Positions 1 to 11,400 are shown, numbered from the stretch's first letter. The stretch: DNA of 64,000 bases from Schistosoma haematobium (GCF_000699445.3 NC_067195.1:59433591-59497590), one strand, 5' to 3'. The notes: generated by a model not told the origin, from the letters alone. Translations and numbers: made by a program.

Positions 1-501
1 CGCTTACAAAATTATCAATAGACAAAGAAGTACGACTACTCTTCGTTTCGCTGAAGCGATTGCGATAAAAAACTTAAACCGGATTTATGCGTTCAAAAAG
101 AGATATTCATAAGCTTATTATTACCGTGGTAATCCAATTTCTTTTTTTTTTGGTTATTTGGGTTATTTTATTCATTTATTTATTTTAAAATATCTATTTT
201 GTGTTATATTCCTCCCCCATTACCTGATTCTTAAAGCAACTTTTTATTCACACATTTCCGCCAACTGATCCTCTTATATTATGTTAACTTTTCAAATTCT
301 ATTTTATTATTACGTAACCTATCTTCTTACTGTTTTAATTGCATTAATCTCTAAAATAATCACACAATTTATGAACTTCACTAAACTGTTACACCACCCA
401 CCCTGAATTATTTCCTTATTTCTAATACCAATTAACCTCTGACCTGTTCTAGCATATATATACATATAGTTATTATTGTAAACCTTTGTCATTTCAGTTA
501 T
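1..501. other. AT-rich intergenic stretch, nothing recognised
   Basis: No open reading frame with family resemblance and no recognisable repeat was found here. The stretch ends at the target-site duplication of the SINE that follows. Confidence 0.5.
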
Positions 502-517
502 TTACATTCATTTATGT

Positions 518-850
518 CCTACAGGAGGTCAGTCGCGGCTCGGATAGCTCAGTGGTAACTTCTCTGACTGTGAAGCTGGGTGACACGAGATCGAATCCGC
601 CAGGGAGCACCAGTTCCCTCAAGATTACAGGTACACCTTGCTGACGAGTGCCAAGTAGCACGAAACCCGGGTCCAGGGTTTCCTGTTGACTACCTCCAAC
701 CACCATCTAAATCTCAATATATAGTACCCGCAGTGTCGAGTCACCTAGACTGGTGGCCACATTGCAACATGATCGATAGCATTCGATCTGCACTAATAAG
801 GACTAGACAAACATGACATTGATCACCACCCAGTGATCAATCAATTGTGA
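518..850 (+). mobile_element. SMalpha-like tRNA-derived SINE with hammerhead
   Basis: The element is flanked by a perfect 16-bp direct repeat, TTACATTCATTTATGT, at 502-517 and 851-866, which I read as its target-site duplication. It has a pol III type A box (TAGCTCAGTGG, 545-555) and B box (GATCGAATCC, 589-598), so its head derives from a tRNA-like promoter. A complete hammerhead follows at 635-679. This order (tRNA-like promoter, then hammerhead) is that of the known schistosome SMalpha family; the family name is from memory, while the boxes, ribozyme and duplication are visible. There is no protein coding, so its movement would depend on a partner reverse transcriptase. Confidence 0.88.
635..679 (+). 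ncRNA. Hammerhead ribozyme, intact core
   Basis: The core CUGACGA (641-647) and GAAA (662-665) are both present. Stem II is GUGC/GCAC around a CAAGUA loop. Stem I is ACCUUG (635-640) with CAGGGU (674-679), containing one G-U wobble. The cleavage triplet is GUC, with the cut expected after 673. The helix III strands read ACCCGGGU, a perfect palindrome with no loop, so a single copy would have a very weak helix III and cleavage would be favoured in a dimer. Activity is inferred from family precedent. Confidence 0.88.
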
Positions 851-904
851 TTACATTCATTTATGTTTCACACTATCTCAATGTAAAAATTCTATTACAT
901 ATTT

Positions 905-988
905 GGTTGTAAGCAGCTGACGAGAAACCTCGAAATATTATGAATTCATACTATTCTGTATCAATATTTGTTCTTGCTTTATTTAAAT
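905..988 (+). repeat. Penelope-type terminal fragment with hammerhead-like motif
   Basis: This stretch is homologous to the arms of the Penelope fold-back element at 33142-34093: both read GGTTGTAAGCAGCTGAYGAG, then a GAAA core and a shared tail ending TTTGTTCTTGCT. A hammerhead-like fold spans 913-959: stem I GCAG/CUGU, core CUGACGA (917-923), a very short stem II, GAAA (932-935), and a helix III of ten pairs with one mismatch closing on GAAUUC. No coding sequence adjoins it. Confidence 0.6.
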
Positions 989-1369
989 TAAGTTTTCTAA
1001 AGTATTTTGTTTAACAAGTACTGTCATTACAGCTTGATATTGTAAGATGTTGCCAATTGAATGTATTCCTATTCAAAAAAATTATTATATTCTTGTATTA
1101 TTCAGAAAATTAACTGATTTTGACATAACTGTCATAGAATTTTTATTCTACTTCATTGATATTTGATCTTATTAGTGCAACATTGATTAACTTCTTGCGT
1201 GTTATAGTAAATTTCCATAGAATGTTATTTTTAAACTTTATGAATTCTTTTTTACTGGACAAATAGATTAAAAATGTAATCTAGTTTAAGATGAAAAAAT
1301 TGTCTTATGGCAATGTTGGTTTGCCAAAATAATCACATTTGAATTTGTCATAAAACTAAGAAATAATGT

Positions 1370-1604
1370 AAAAGTTGAACCACTAATAATAAGTTAAACA
1401 TTAACACCATTCGATGCCTTCCATGCAGTCTACAGGTTAAATGTTCGCGCGTGAGACCGAAGTTTCTGAGTCTGAGTCTCGAGTGAGGGATTGTGGATGC
1501 GCACTGCTGAGAAGCCGCATACTGAGACGAAACGACCGTCCAGTGCTTCGAAGTTTTCAATGGTGGTTTATCTTAGATTGACTCATGAATTCAATAATCA
1601 AAAT
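1370..1604 (+). mobile_element. tRNA-like hammerhead element, decayed copy
   Basis: This copy matches the other elements of its family in the window (52.6, 55.0 and 58.6 kb): a lead-in like GTTGAAGTTAGACATTAACA, a tRNA-like middle, a hammerhead block and the tail ending TTGACTCATGAATTCAAT. The hammerhead at about 1501-1546 carries CUGAGAA in place of CUGAGGA, so core residue G8 is lost and the ribozyme is probably inactive. GAAA and the GUC cleavage triplet remain. Confidence 0.75.
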
Positions 1605-3119
1605 TACTATAATCTCCTCACATCCCCGTTCGGACAAATTGTTATTGACTGTTAATTTATATTTATAGCTTAATTTAATTTAAAAAAAGTAGAGCCTAAG
1701 TAATTCTAGGATATCTTTGAGAAGTGATATCAACCAAGAACAGCACGAACATTTTATCAAACAAACTAAGTATTGAACATTGATTTGTATTCAACATTCA
1801 TTAAGACATCACTATTTTTGGAACTTTCAATATTTTTCATACTGTTATCTCAAAGTTTTAAATTCTATAGTAGACAAGCCTATCGGTACAAAAATGTAGA
1901 AATCATGATGTTGTCACGAAAGTCGGATGACTTTGAGCTAAATCAGCTTGTTCATGGAATCATACCTAATCGTTTAATTTTTTGGGAATTGCGGCTTCTA
2001 ACTCTGTAATTTTTTGCTTTAACTCTCCTCAGTAAATGACAGTTTCAAGTCATTTCCATGCAGTTGTTTACAGTTAGTTTTTCAGTTTACCAACACTAGA
2101 ATATTTCCTCAGTTTGATTTATTTTTATAGTCATTAATAGATCTTTTTCAATACTTCGATGATTACTACATGAGTACTGAACATTAATTGAGGTCATTCT
2201 AAACTCATTCTTATGTTATACTCTTGTTACGCTTATCTGAATACTGGCATGCTTGGTTCATATATATCCTTAGTGTACACATGATCCAGTACACTGAACA
2301 CTTATGAGCGATCGGGACTTTAGTTATTTAATACTGATTGGTTGTATAGTGGTCAGATACACCCGATAGTGATGCATTTGGATAAGGCATCAAGAGATAA
2401 AAATATGGATTTATAAGAGTTTATAGGTTTCTTAAATTCCAGAAGTACTATTTAGTTAGGTGGTTTTTTCAAGACTTTGTGTAATTTAAAAGCACATCTC
2501 ATTACAAGCAGTCTTCAGATAAAGAGGCTGTAGATACCTGTGAAGGTTGCACATCAAACTCAGAAACCTTCTTTTTTCAAGTTAACGTGATCCCCTAAAC
2601 TCCTGAGCTCTGAGCTGAGATGTAATGGCTTACAGTTTGAACTTCAATTGCCTTATGATATGACGTAGTTTTCATCTAACGTCTTTGATGAGTCATCACG
2701 TTTCTCTTGACTTTTTTCACTCTACAGGTTACGGCTTCCCCCTAGAATCAGGGAAATTCATCTGGAAGCCAGTTACTTGTATGTATACAAGTGTTAGTAA
2801 GCCACTCTAACACGTAGGCTGTCACAGTATAATAAGAAATCCACATAATTTGACGTATATAAACCTCATCTGACTTCTGATGAATCTTTTAACCCTAGTT
2901 TAGTCGCATGAGTTTTGCAGTAACACTCTCACGATTAATTTTGATGACGGCTAATCCTTGTTAAGCCCTTTCATCTGCCAGACAATGTTATCGACATAGT
3001 AACAATTCATATTTCTTTGTATTAGTAGAACCTCTATCATACCTACGTAAACTTGTATATTTGATCTCTCATTACAGCCTACACATATTTCTGTATAACT
3101 CAAATCGTGATTGCTTAAA
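1605..3119. other. Non-coding stretch, nothing recognised
   Basis: Short open frames occur, for example 1773-2009 on the plus strand, but they are biased to Phe, Leu and Ser and show no domain. No repeat matching elsewhere in the window was seen. Confidence 0.45.
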
Positions 3120-3450
3120 CATGTATAGCTCGATGTATTATTTTCCTTCCCTCATATATATGTGCTTGTGTTATAAAAGCAAACTGTACTTCGATTCGCC
3201 GTGCCTTGATTTGATATGACTGTAAATTTGCCTCTATACTCGCTTTCAGTGATTCGTTGGCCTTTTCACTTCAAGTCCGCTCGGTGTGTTTGTTATTCTG
3301 TGGTTCGCGCGATCAGCTGATAAATTGTAGTTGCAGCTTCTTACCGCCTTCTGAATTTAATCCCATGGGGCCCCCGTAGTAACGGTTATCAAGGTGAACG
3401 TTTAACGAATTTTCCTTCACTACAAGTATCGTAGATTTTAGGAAATAAAG
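3120..3450 (+). repeat. Possible LTR-like remnant
   Basis: This is a more GC-balanced block within AT-rich DNA, with TATAAAAG at about 3172 and a terminal segment ACGGTTATCAAGGTGAACG (about 3381-3399). A very similar segment closes another such block at about 13362-13382. The layout (TATA-like box, then a conserved end) suggests retroelement LTR or leader remnants. No coding part adjoins it and no target-site duplication was identified. Confidence 0.3.
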
Positions 3451-4553
3451 CAAAATATTAGTTTCTATTGTGTATTATTAAACAATCCATAGGTTTTAAA
3501 CTGATGACTAAGTAACTTTTTCTGAAAAAAATATTTTCTTTACTCTAACAATGGGAAGTAATTAGTTGTTGTTTACCAAATTGCAAAAGAGTTAGACCAT
3601 TTATTCGTTTAGTTGAACAATATATTACAAATATATATGAAGTGCTTATCACAACATATACCACTGATATCTTAAGTAAATCTCAAAGTTAAACGTGAAA
3701 ACTTTTCAAATGAATAAAGCAGAGACATTGCTATAGATTGGGAAACATTCTAATATCCAAGCTTGAACATTTGGTTATGAAGATTTTCAGCATAGCTAAA
3801 CAGCACTTACTCTGTAAAAAAATGTAAAACTTTAACAAACTTGAATGGGCTTTATTCCCCATAAAGAACAAATTTATCAGAATCCATTAACTCAGTTGTC
3901 TACAAATTCATATTTGTAATAGATTGTTATGAAGGCAGTCGAACAAACGTTGGAAACCAAGAGTTGTCAGAAGACTTTTTCATTCTAGTATGGAGTTCCT
4001 CAACACTGAACAATAACGAGGAATTAATTGACATATGATCATATGAAGTAAATATTTGAATATAGTTCTACTATGAATAAAATCACTTATCAGTCATTAA
4101 TTTACTCAAAACTTTGGTTAGTAATCCTACCAATACAAGTAAAATGTTACTAGTTATAAATGTGTTAACTGTAATTGAAAATATACACTTTTATAAAGTA
4201 AGTAAAATTTACAGTTGATCAATATAAATAGGGTTTATTCAATTAGATCATGAATTACTGTACTCCTCTAATCTTATTATTTTGATTCTTTGGCTAAAAA
4301 CAGAAAGCGTTTTAGAAAAAAATAAAATCTTAGTTAAGTCATTGAAATGAACACCATACACTAGCTGTCAAATTGATATATATTAAAGGAAAAAAAACCC
4401 AATTGTTAAGATGATTACAAATGTAGCTGGTTATTTTAATAGTATGTTGTTAACATGAACTTAATAATAATGTTACGTTCATTGAAAAATCAATAAATTT
4501 TGTTTTCACTTGTTGCATTCATATAAACATTTCCGTTTATCTGAGCCTTTATC
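3451..4553. other. AT-rich non-coding stretch, nothing recognised
   Basis: No gene, RNA or dispersed repeat could be supported here. The stretch ends at a trinucleotide repeat. Confidence 0.45.

Positions 4554-4616
<63 letters not shown>
4554..4616. repeat. Self-complementary (AAT)n(ATT)n microsatellite
   Basis: About ten AAT units are followed directly by about ten ATT units, making an almost perfect inverted repeat with essentially no loop. Confidence 0.95.
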
Positions 4617-4734
4617 TCACCATAGTGAGAGTTACATTTATAATGATAATGTGTATTAATTAAAATCACAAGTTAACTAATATATGAGTCGATTGACTGT
4701 AGAAAAATAAATCTGATAGTAAGACTAATATTAA

Positions 4735-5113
4735 TGTAGGAAGCAATTTCCTACAGATTCAACTCGAAGCTAATCTCTAGACCGTCGAGTACAGAGTCTT
4801 GGTCTAGCCAAAGTCAGAACAAGTAAGCTATTTGGCTTGATAAACTTTATCTGTTTCTAAAACATAAATTAACATCGTTAGTGTGCAAACGAACAGTACA
4901 GTCTATTAATACAGGAAAAAAGAGACAAATAACATACCGAACGGTAGCCAGAGAATAGGAAGAATGAGCCAACAAGCAAATATTGTTTTACAATGAACAT
5001 TAAACTGTGATTGGCTAATAAAAGATACAGTCGTACAAGGTCAAAAGGAGTTAATGTGGTGGTGGGCGTTTCCTTTTATTATTGGTTGGTTCGTTTATCG
5101 ATCACATCTTACA
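4735..5113 (-). repeat. 3' LTR of the BEL/Pao element
   Basis: A 379-bp direct repeat of 10389-10767. On the plus strand its first 21 bases are an inverted repeat: TGTAGGAA, a five-base spacer, then TTCCTACA. The integrase reading frame runs about ten bases into this LTR before stopping at 5102-5104. Confidence 0.95.
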
Positions 5114-7009
5114 CTCCCCGAAACGCGCACCACGTCCATTGTCCAGGGCCGTCGTCGCTTTCAGACAACCGGCTTCTTCCAGCAAGCATAGGCTTCGCAC
5201 ATCTCTGACGATTTCTTCGTTTGAAGTTCTCAACTTTGCCGTGCGGACTCGTCCGTCCGGGCCATAGCTTACTTGCTCGACTATAGCCTTAGGCCATAGA
5301 CCTCTATTCATTTCGACGTTACTAACGAGGACTAAGTCACCCGGTTGTAAGTTCTTGTGTACGTCCAACCATTTGTCTCTTGCTTGAAGAGTCGGTAAAT
5401 ATTCTTTTATCCATCTATTCCAGAATGCGGCGGTTAGTCTTTGAGCTTCTTTCCATCTTTTGTTGTATAATAACGTCTTATCCACCGAAGCATCGTTGAA
5501 TGATAATTTTTTATGAATCAACAACAACTTGTTCGGAGTAAGAGCTTCTAGGGTACCAGGGTCATCTGTCATCTTAACCAGAGGTCTGTCATTCAGTATC
5601 CGTTCCGCCTCAGTTAAGAAGGTTTGCAGAGTTTCATCGGTCAACACGTTTTGGAATAAAAGCACTCTTAAGATTCTTCTAATTGATCTTATAATGCGTT
5701 CCCACACACCACCTCGATGACTTGCTCTAGGTGGGTTAAAACGCCACTCACATTCTCGTTCTTTAAGGTGGTTTTCTATTTTATTAGTATTCCAGGAACG
5801 TATAATCTGTCTCAAACTGGCATCTGCACCTCGGAAGTTTGTGCCGTTATCACTAAAAATACGCTTTGGACATCCTCTTCTGGCAATAAATCTCGTTAAT
5901 GCGCATAGAAATGAATCCGTATCTAAAGAATAGGCCATTTCGATGTGAACGGCTCTAATAGATAAGCAGGTGAATAAACAGCCATAACGTTTCTCGACAA
6001 CTCTACCACGCTTGGCATAGAACGGTCCGAAATAATCCACACCTACTTGACTAAAGGGTGGCGAATGAGTCTCTACTCGGTATTCCGGCAACGGTGCCAT
6101 TAGTTGGGAACATGGTTTAGGATAAAGTCTTCTACATAAATAGCATCGTTTTAGAACCTTCCGAACAGTAGAATATCCTCTAACAATCCAATACTCCTCA
6201 CGAATACTACTCAGAGTTTGAGTAACTCCAACATGTGCGTTAATCACATGATAACGCATTATAATCATATCTGTAACAAAATGATTATTAGGAAGAATAA
6301 TCGGATATTTGGTTTCAAAGGGTAAACATGATAACTGCAAACGTCCTCCCACGTGGATTTTGCCTTCAAACATAAAGGGGTTGAGATTTCTTATAGAACT
6401 TTGACGAATTAATTTTCTTCTCCTGTTCACCTCGTCCATTGCTTCTTGACCTTTTTGCTGTCTAAAAGCGTTTTCTCCGAGCGTCAACGGTGCGCTGTTT
6501 AGAATTCTTTTTTCGGCCGGGTACGCGATACTTTGGACTAGTTTAATTATGTCACTCTTCGAATTTTCGATATCCTCAGCACTTAGCTCGCCTAAGGTTA
6601 GACGATTTCCGTTCCTCTTGTTTAACATATTATTGATAAGCCGTCTGCAGTATGAAAATACCCTTAGAAGTCTGGACCACGACTTGCACGTACGAAATCG
6701 ATCTAGGAACTCATCATCGTGTCTTGGAAGTTCGAAATCCTCTGTCAATACATGGGCTATAGTGTTCTCAATCTTTTCTAGGTTAGGCCACTTATTTTCT
6801 TCCTCCCACAAGAATCTCGGCCCTTGTAACCACTCTCTTACCTTAGCCTTATCATTTAGTGATAATCCACGAGACGCGTGATCTGCAGGATTCAATTTAC
6901 CTTTCACATATCTCCATTGGCTCGGCGTAGACAACTCGTGTATAGTTTCTAACCTGTTACTCACAAACCTTTCAAACCTTTTAGTCGTATTTTTTATGCA
7001 ATGAAGCAC
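5102..7009 (-). pseudogene. pol: BEL pol part 2: RNase H end, integrase, DUF5641
   Basis: A 635-residue frame (listed from its first ATG; the same phase is open further upstream to about 7095). It begins in the RNase H-like tail (YVKGKLNPADHASRG). The integrase follows: an HHCC zinc domain (His254, His259, Cys289, Cys292) and the catalytic triad Asp325 (VDYFGPF), Asp387 (FSDNGTNF) and Glu437 (HRGGVWERI). The last 100 residues (LQARDKWLDVHKNLQPGDLV onward) match the DUF5641 tail of BEL integrases. All catalytic residues are present. The stop lies inside the 3' LTR. Confidence 0.88.
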
Positions 7010-7065
7010 AACTGTCGAATCGGTCCAATAAATGACTGACGAAATGGGGATACTTAACTGTTCCC

Positions 7066-9531
7066 TTACGTGCCTTCCAATCTTAGCACACAGGCCGTTA
7101 ATTCCATTCTGGGTATAGTAACAAGCTTTAGAGGAGCAACCCTAGACTTAGCTAGCAGGAATGAACAATGAATCTGACCAGAAACACTTTCGTAACGAAT
7201 ATACGCAACAACACCATACGCAAACTCGGAGGCGTCGGCAAAACGATGAATTTGCGCAGATGATGGTTCAAACCCTGGTTTCAAACACCTTGGTATCCTT
7301 AAGTGGTCTAACCCTTTTATATGTCTACACCAATTATTCCACTTTGTTGGACAATCTATGGGTAACTCGGCATCCCAGTCTAGTTTCTGACGACAAGTAT
7401 CTTGTAAGATCACTTTAGCCGGCAATATTACTGGGGCCACAAACCCAATTGGATCAAAGATAGATGCTACATACGATAAAACATTCCTTCTGGTGGGATT
7501 TCCGTGAAATTCGTGAACTTTGAAACATAACTCGTCTGTTCGGACGTTCCACTCTATTCCAAGAGTTCGTTTACTTGTCTCACTGGACTCACAGACAGTA
7601 ATGCTTCCTTCAGCACGGTCTCCTTCTGGAATGAACTCCAGCACTTCAACGCTATTACTAGTCCATTTAGTTAAGTTAAATCCTCCCAAACTTAGGAGTC
7701 TTTTAAAGTGCGAATATGTCCGTTTGGCTTCTTCTATGGTATCCACACTTATCAATAAATCATCCACATAAAACTGTTCTTTAGCTGCTTGCGTAACAGC
7801 CCTGGGAAATTTATCTTTATTATCAGAAATCGTTTTCTGTAAAGCAAAGGTGGCGCAACATGGCGATGAAGTTGCCCCGAACAGATGAACTTTCATTCTA
7901 TAGATCCCGGGTTCCTTTTCTAAGTCTCCACCTGGCCACCACAAATATCTAAGAACATCTCGATCATGCGGCGGAACTATTACTTGATGGAACATGGCTT
8001 CAATGTCCGCTGTAAGACCTACTGGTCGTTGCCGGAACCTGGTGAAAACGTCTACTAGGTTATTGACTAAATCAGGCCCAGAATAAAGGCTCTTATTTAA
8101 AGACGTTCCAGCATACTGAGCTGCACAATCGAACACTATTCTTAGCTTGTTAGGTTTCTTGGGGTGGAAGACTGGATGGTGAGGAAGATACCAAATTCGC
8201 CCATCAGAGTGGTTATCGTTTACCTTTTCAGCGTAATCTCGTTCTACATACCGAGTCATGGAGTCTACGTAGTCTTGGAACAACTTCTTATCCCGAATAA
8301 GTCTACCTTTCAAACAGCTAAGTCTACGTTCTGCTAATTCTCTGTTATTAGGTAACTCGTGGTCGTGCCTCCAAGGTAGAGCTATTTGATAGTGCCCGTT
8401 TAACCTTTGTACTGAATTTGATATAGCACTGAGTGCTATACGATCTTCTACAGACATCGATATAGTACGACTAAATGGATCTTTGAATTCAGTTGAGTAC
8501 AACTGTTCGAACTTATCCTCTAATTCCTCTTTAGCTGAGAGGTGGTTGAGTGCACAATTGCTTTCACAAGGTTTCCTATAGGAACCGAACAGCGTCCAAC
8601 CTAACGGAGTCTTCACGGCGAATGGTTCATTCGACTTTCCAGTTCTTAACTCTTTCATTTCGTGTACACTCGGTGCGTTGCACCCGATCAACAGTTTGAC
8701 ATTCTCATCCTCTACTCTAGGAAAACTTATGTCTTTTAAATGCGTCCAGGATTTCATTTGGGACGTCGTTGGTACCGTCCTGCGCAACATAGGTAATCTC
8801 TCGACTGTCCATACGTTTGGGATCCTAAATGACGAAGACGAGTCTAAGGAGGAAACCTCTAGTTGAACCTCTTTACACTGAATTGTGGAATAGTTATCCA
8901 ACGTTTTCAACGAAATCGTCTTAGGCTCTCCTTCTAAATTCAACCTTTTAGCTAGATCTTCTGTAATAAGCGAGGCATCCGACCCACTATCTAAGAAGGC
9001 GCAAGTCTGTGCTACCTTTTCTCCATTTCTTACCAGTACAGGCACTATTGCGAATGCTGCTTGTTTCTGTACACGCTCAACACTTTTCTCCGTACATAGC
9101 TGGGTGTTAATGTGTGCATCAATATTAGTATTCCTTGGTTCTTCCCGCAACTCGTGTAACAAGGTATGGTGTCTCCAGCCACACCCTTCGACAGCACACG
9201 ATCTCGGCGATCGACAGTTTTTTGCTACGTGGTTTGCCTTCAGGCATACATTACACAACTTGTGTCTAAGAACGAATTCCTTCCTTTCTCTAACCTTCTT
9301 GTCTTTAAATTTCTGACATTGATCTAAAGAATGATTACTGGAGCACTCCAAACAAGATGAACTGCGTAAGAGAGCGTTATCATCACTAGCACTCGCATAA
9401 GATATTCTTGCTGAATTGTAATCTGTACTAATTTTCCTTTTTAAAACACCAACATCTTTATTGCCACTATTACTACCGCGGTTGACAAGTAAGCCGTACC
9501 TAGTATTAGCAATGTCTGACTGCTCTTTCAC
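7066..9531 (-). pseudogene. pol: BEL pol part 1: zinc knuckles, protease, RT, A17
   Basis: An 821-residue frame that opens at GTG (9529-9531) just after a stop, so its N-terminus is set by a frameshift and not by a true start. Visible in order: CX2CX3HX4C (about residues 60-72) and CX2CX4HX4C (about 93-106) nucleic-acid-binding knuckles; the aspartic protease motif FLDSGSDASLI (about 179-189); reverse transcriptase with the first Asp in LTADIEAMFHQ (about 509) and the catalytic YVDD (588-591); then the Pao A17-type region from about residue 640. It ends with RNase H-like ELTACVLRLEGT at a stop near 7066. Continuation of the RNase H core is found in another frame just downstream, so the end is a frameshift. 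Confidence 0.88.
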
Positions 9532-10130
9532 AATTCACAAAGGTCCTTGAATGAAGGTTCTCTACCTGTCTTAAGAATTCTACACGCAACTTTAACCCAT
9601 TCTCTTTGCAGGTGTAACGGGAGTTTTAAAAACATGCATTCGATAGTCTTTGTAGAATTAAGATCAGATACATAGTTCATCTGCGTGAGTGTTAGCTCAC
9701 AAATATGCATCTCACGAGACAACCTTCTTAAATTATATGGATCGGTCCCTTTAATGGCAGGGATGTTCAGCATCTTATCAATAAATGCATGAGCTACTAT
9801 ATGCTTCTGACCAAATGCTTCCTCGAGAAGTTCTAGTGCTTTACGATAGCCTTCTTCTGGTTCAAGCAATGCGCAATGAACAATAGTGTTTTTAGCTTCA
9901 CCATCACAGTACTGGATCAAATAGTTTAACCTAGATCGGAACCCAATGCTCTCGTCAAAACAGTCCTCAAAATTCCGTATGAAGCTCCAATAGTTCATAG
10001 GGTTACCATCAAACCTTATAATCTCTTTCTTTGGTAGGTCTAAAGCTCTAGACATCATTGTTACCCAGTCTTTTCTATGAGGAACATCAACGACAGATGT
10101 AGACTCATACGTCATCGCCTTGTCAACCAT
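9528..10130 (-). pseudogene. gag: BEL gag, main part (DUF1759-like)
   Basis: A 200-aa frame with the typical BEL gag core: IRFDGNPMNYWSFIRNFEDC, then YCDGEAKNTIVHCALL and a helical stretch with RLSREMHICELTLTQMNYV. This resembles DUF1759, the capsid-like region of Pao/BEL elements that binds the packaged RNA. It stops at 9528-9530, where the downstream protease and polymerase frame opens in a different phase with almost no overlap. A single-base change would join them, so this copy is split rather than normally terminated. Confidence 0.82.
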
Positions 10131-10339
10131 AACTTGATCATAATGTTCTTTTCCTTTTGGCGTAACCGTTCTAGCTCGATTTCTTTTTCTGTCTGAGCTA
10201 AACGTACTTTAGCTAATTCTAACTCTAACAAGGGATCCATTCGGTAGGTATTTCCTCCGAGCTGGTCATCACTATGGGTTTCTGAATAATGAGGAGACAA
10301 TTCAGGAATATGATCAGTTTTACGACTCTCCATAGACAT
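10112..10339 (-). pseudogene. gag: BEL gag, N-terminal piece
   Basis: The 75-aa open frame starts at an ATG about 50 bases inside the 5' LTR and encodes an acidic start followed by a charged helix rich in Glu, Lys, Arg and Leu (LELELAKVRLAQTEKEIELE), probably coiled coil. It ends early because of a shift at an A-rich run (about 10135-10160): the next gag frame overlaps it at 10112-10130 in another phase and can be read upstream as sensible gag-like sequence. The break looks like a one-base indel. Confidence 0.75.
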
Positions 10340-10388
10340 CTAAAGGTACCCAATGTACGAAACTTTGATGAGATACCGTTCGAAACTT

Positions 10389-10767
10389 TGTAGGAAGCAA
10401 TTTCCTACAGATTCAACTCGAAGCTAATCTCTAGACCGTCGAGTACAGAGTCTTGGTCTAGCCAAAGTCAGAACAAGTAAGCTATTTGGCTTGATAAACT
10501 TTATCTGTTTCTAAAACATAAATTAACATCGTTAGTGTGCAAACGAACAGTACAGTCTATTAATACAGGAAAAAAGAGACAAATAACATACCGAACGGTA
10601 GCCAGAGAATAGGAAGAATGAGCCAACAAGCAAATATTGTTTTACAATGAACATTAAACTGTGATTGGCTAATAAAAGATACAGTCGTACAAGGTCAAAA
10701 GGAGTTAATGTGGTGGTGGGCGTTTCCTTTTATTATTGGTTGGTTCGTTTATCGATCACATCTTACA
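10389..10767 (-). repeat. 5' LTR of the BEL/Pao element
   Basis: The upstream LTR for the minus-strand element, the same length as 4735-5113 and with no difference seen on reading both. It should hold the promoter. On its outer side it abuts a hammerhead-type element that begins TTTCAGAAGGGG. Confidence 0.95.
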
Positions 10768-10772
10768 ATTAA

Positions 10773-10965
10773 TTTCAGAAGGGGTTTTGTGGAGATTGTA
10801 GTAATTTCAATAATTAAGATCATGATTCAAGTGAAGCTAAACTACCATAGAAAACCCCGAGAGGTGGGGTCGTGGATGCGCACTGATGAGGAGTCCTAAA
10901 ATAGGACGAAATGGCTGTCTAGCGCTCCTAGGTTTTCCATGGTTGATTCATGAACTTAACTGTAT
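10773..10965 (+). mobile_element. tRNA-like hammerhead element, internally deleted
   Basis: It starts with the family end TTTCAGAAGGGGTTTTGTGG immediately beside the BEL 5' LTR and ends near GATTCATGAACTTAACTG. The tRNA-like middle is missing. The hammerhead block (about 10876-10926) keeps a stem II and GAAA, but the first core C in the family register is changed (AUGAGGA), and stem I is weakened by two changes. Confidence 0.72.
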
Positions 10966-11064
10966 GAGTTTATGTCCGGTTTTTTATCACGTGGTTTATC
11001 CACCAATCAAAATACGACTTATACAATCTTAGCATTGTGCCAAGCCAAAGACTTTCGATCGGTA

Positions 11065-11400
11065 TGAGCAGCCTAGCGTCCTTATTGGTCCTATGTCCGC
11101 CTAGCCCATCCACTTGAGTCCAGAACACCAATACCAGCTTCCACTATGTGAATCGAATCATTTATTTCAGACATACTGGGTTCATATATCAATAAAACAG
11201 ATCGCAACGCACCATAAAATAGGAAATAATATTTGTACACAATCAAGTCAAAAAGTGGCTGTGAACGTGGGAGGTAGTAGTTAAGATACTGAACATAGCT
11301 TAAGAACAGTAAGTCGTACAATAATAAATTATAGGTCAAAATCAAGCTTATGACAAGGGGAATATGTATACGTAATTAAGTTACCGAATATTTATACCAT
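11065..11400. repeat. Dispersed LTR-like repeat, copy 1
   Basis: Shares long colinear blocks with 12020-12420 and 16190-16505: a GCCTAGCCC...GAGTCCAGAACACCAA block, then CATTTATTTCAGACATAC and AAGTGGCTGTGAA. The three copies have the same orientation and no coding sequence. They look like solo LTRs or LTR fragments of one family; no target-site duplication was confirmed. Confidence 0.6.

Larger units (their letters stand above)
4735..10767 (-). mobile_element. BEL/Pao LTR retrotransposon, nearly full length
   Basis: A 6033-bp element on the minus strand bounded by two 379-bp LTRs that look identical on direct reading, with TG...CA ends and a 5-bp duplication ATTAA at 4730-4734 and 10768-10772. 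The coding order is gag, CCHC knuckles, aspartic protease, reverse transcriptase, Pao-type A17 region, RNase H remnant, integrase and a C-terminal DUF5641-like domain; this order with a YVDD reverse transcriptase identifies BEL/Pao. The frame is broken in at least three places (about 10112-10130, about 9530 and about 7085-7095), so this copy should not make its polyprotein. Identical LTRs indicate a recent insertion. A polypurine-like GGGGAG lies just inside the 3' LTR (minus-strand reading of 5114-5119). No convincing primer-binding site was recognised. Confidence 0.93.

Noticed and set aside
541..600. A functional tRNA gene
   Set aside because: A and B boxes are present, but a full cloverleaf with acceptor stem was not found and the sequence is embedded in a SINE with a target-site duplication.
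5011..10899. Plus-strand open frames across the BEL element
   Set aside because: They are antisense shadows of gag, pol and LTR sequence, with no domain of their own.
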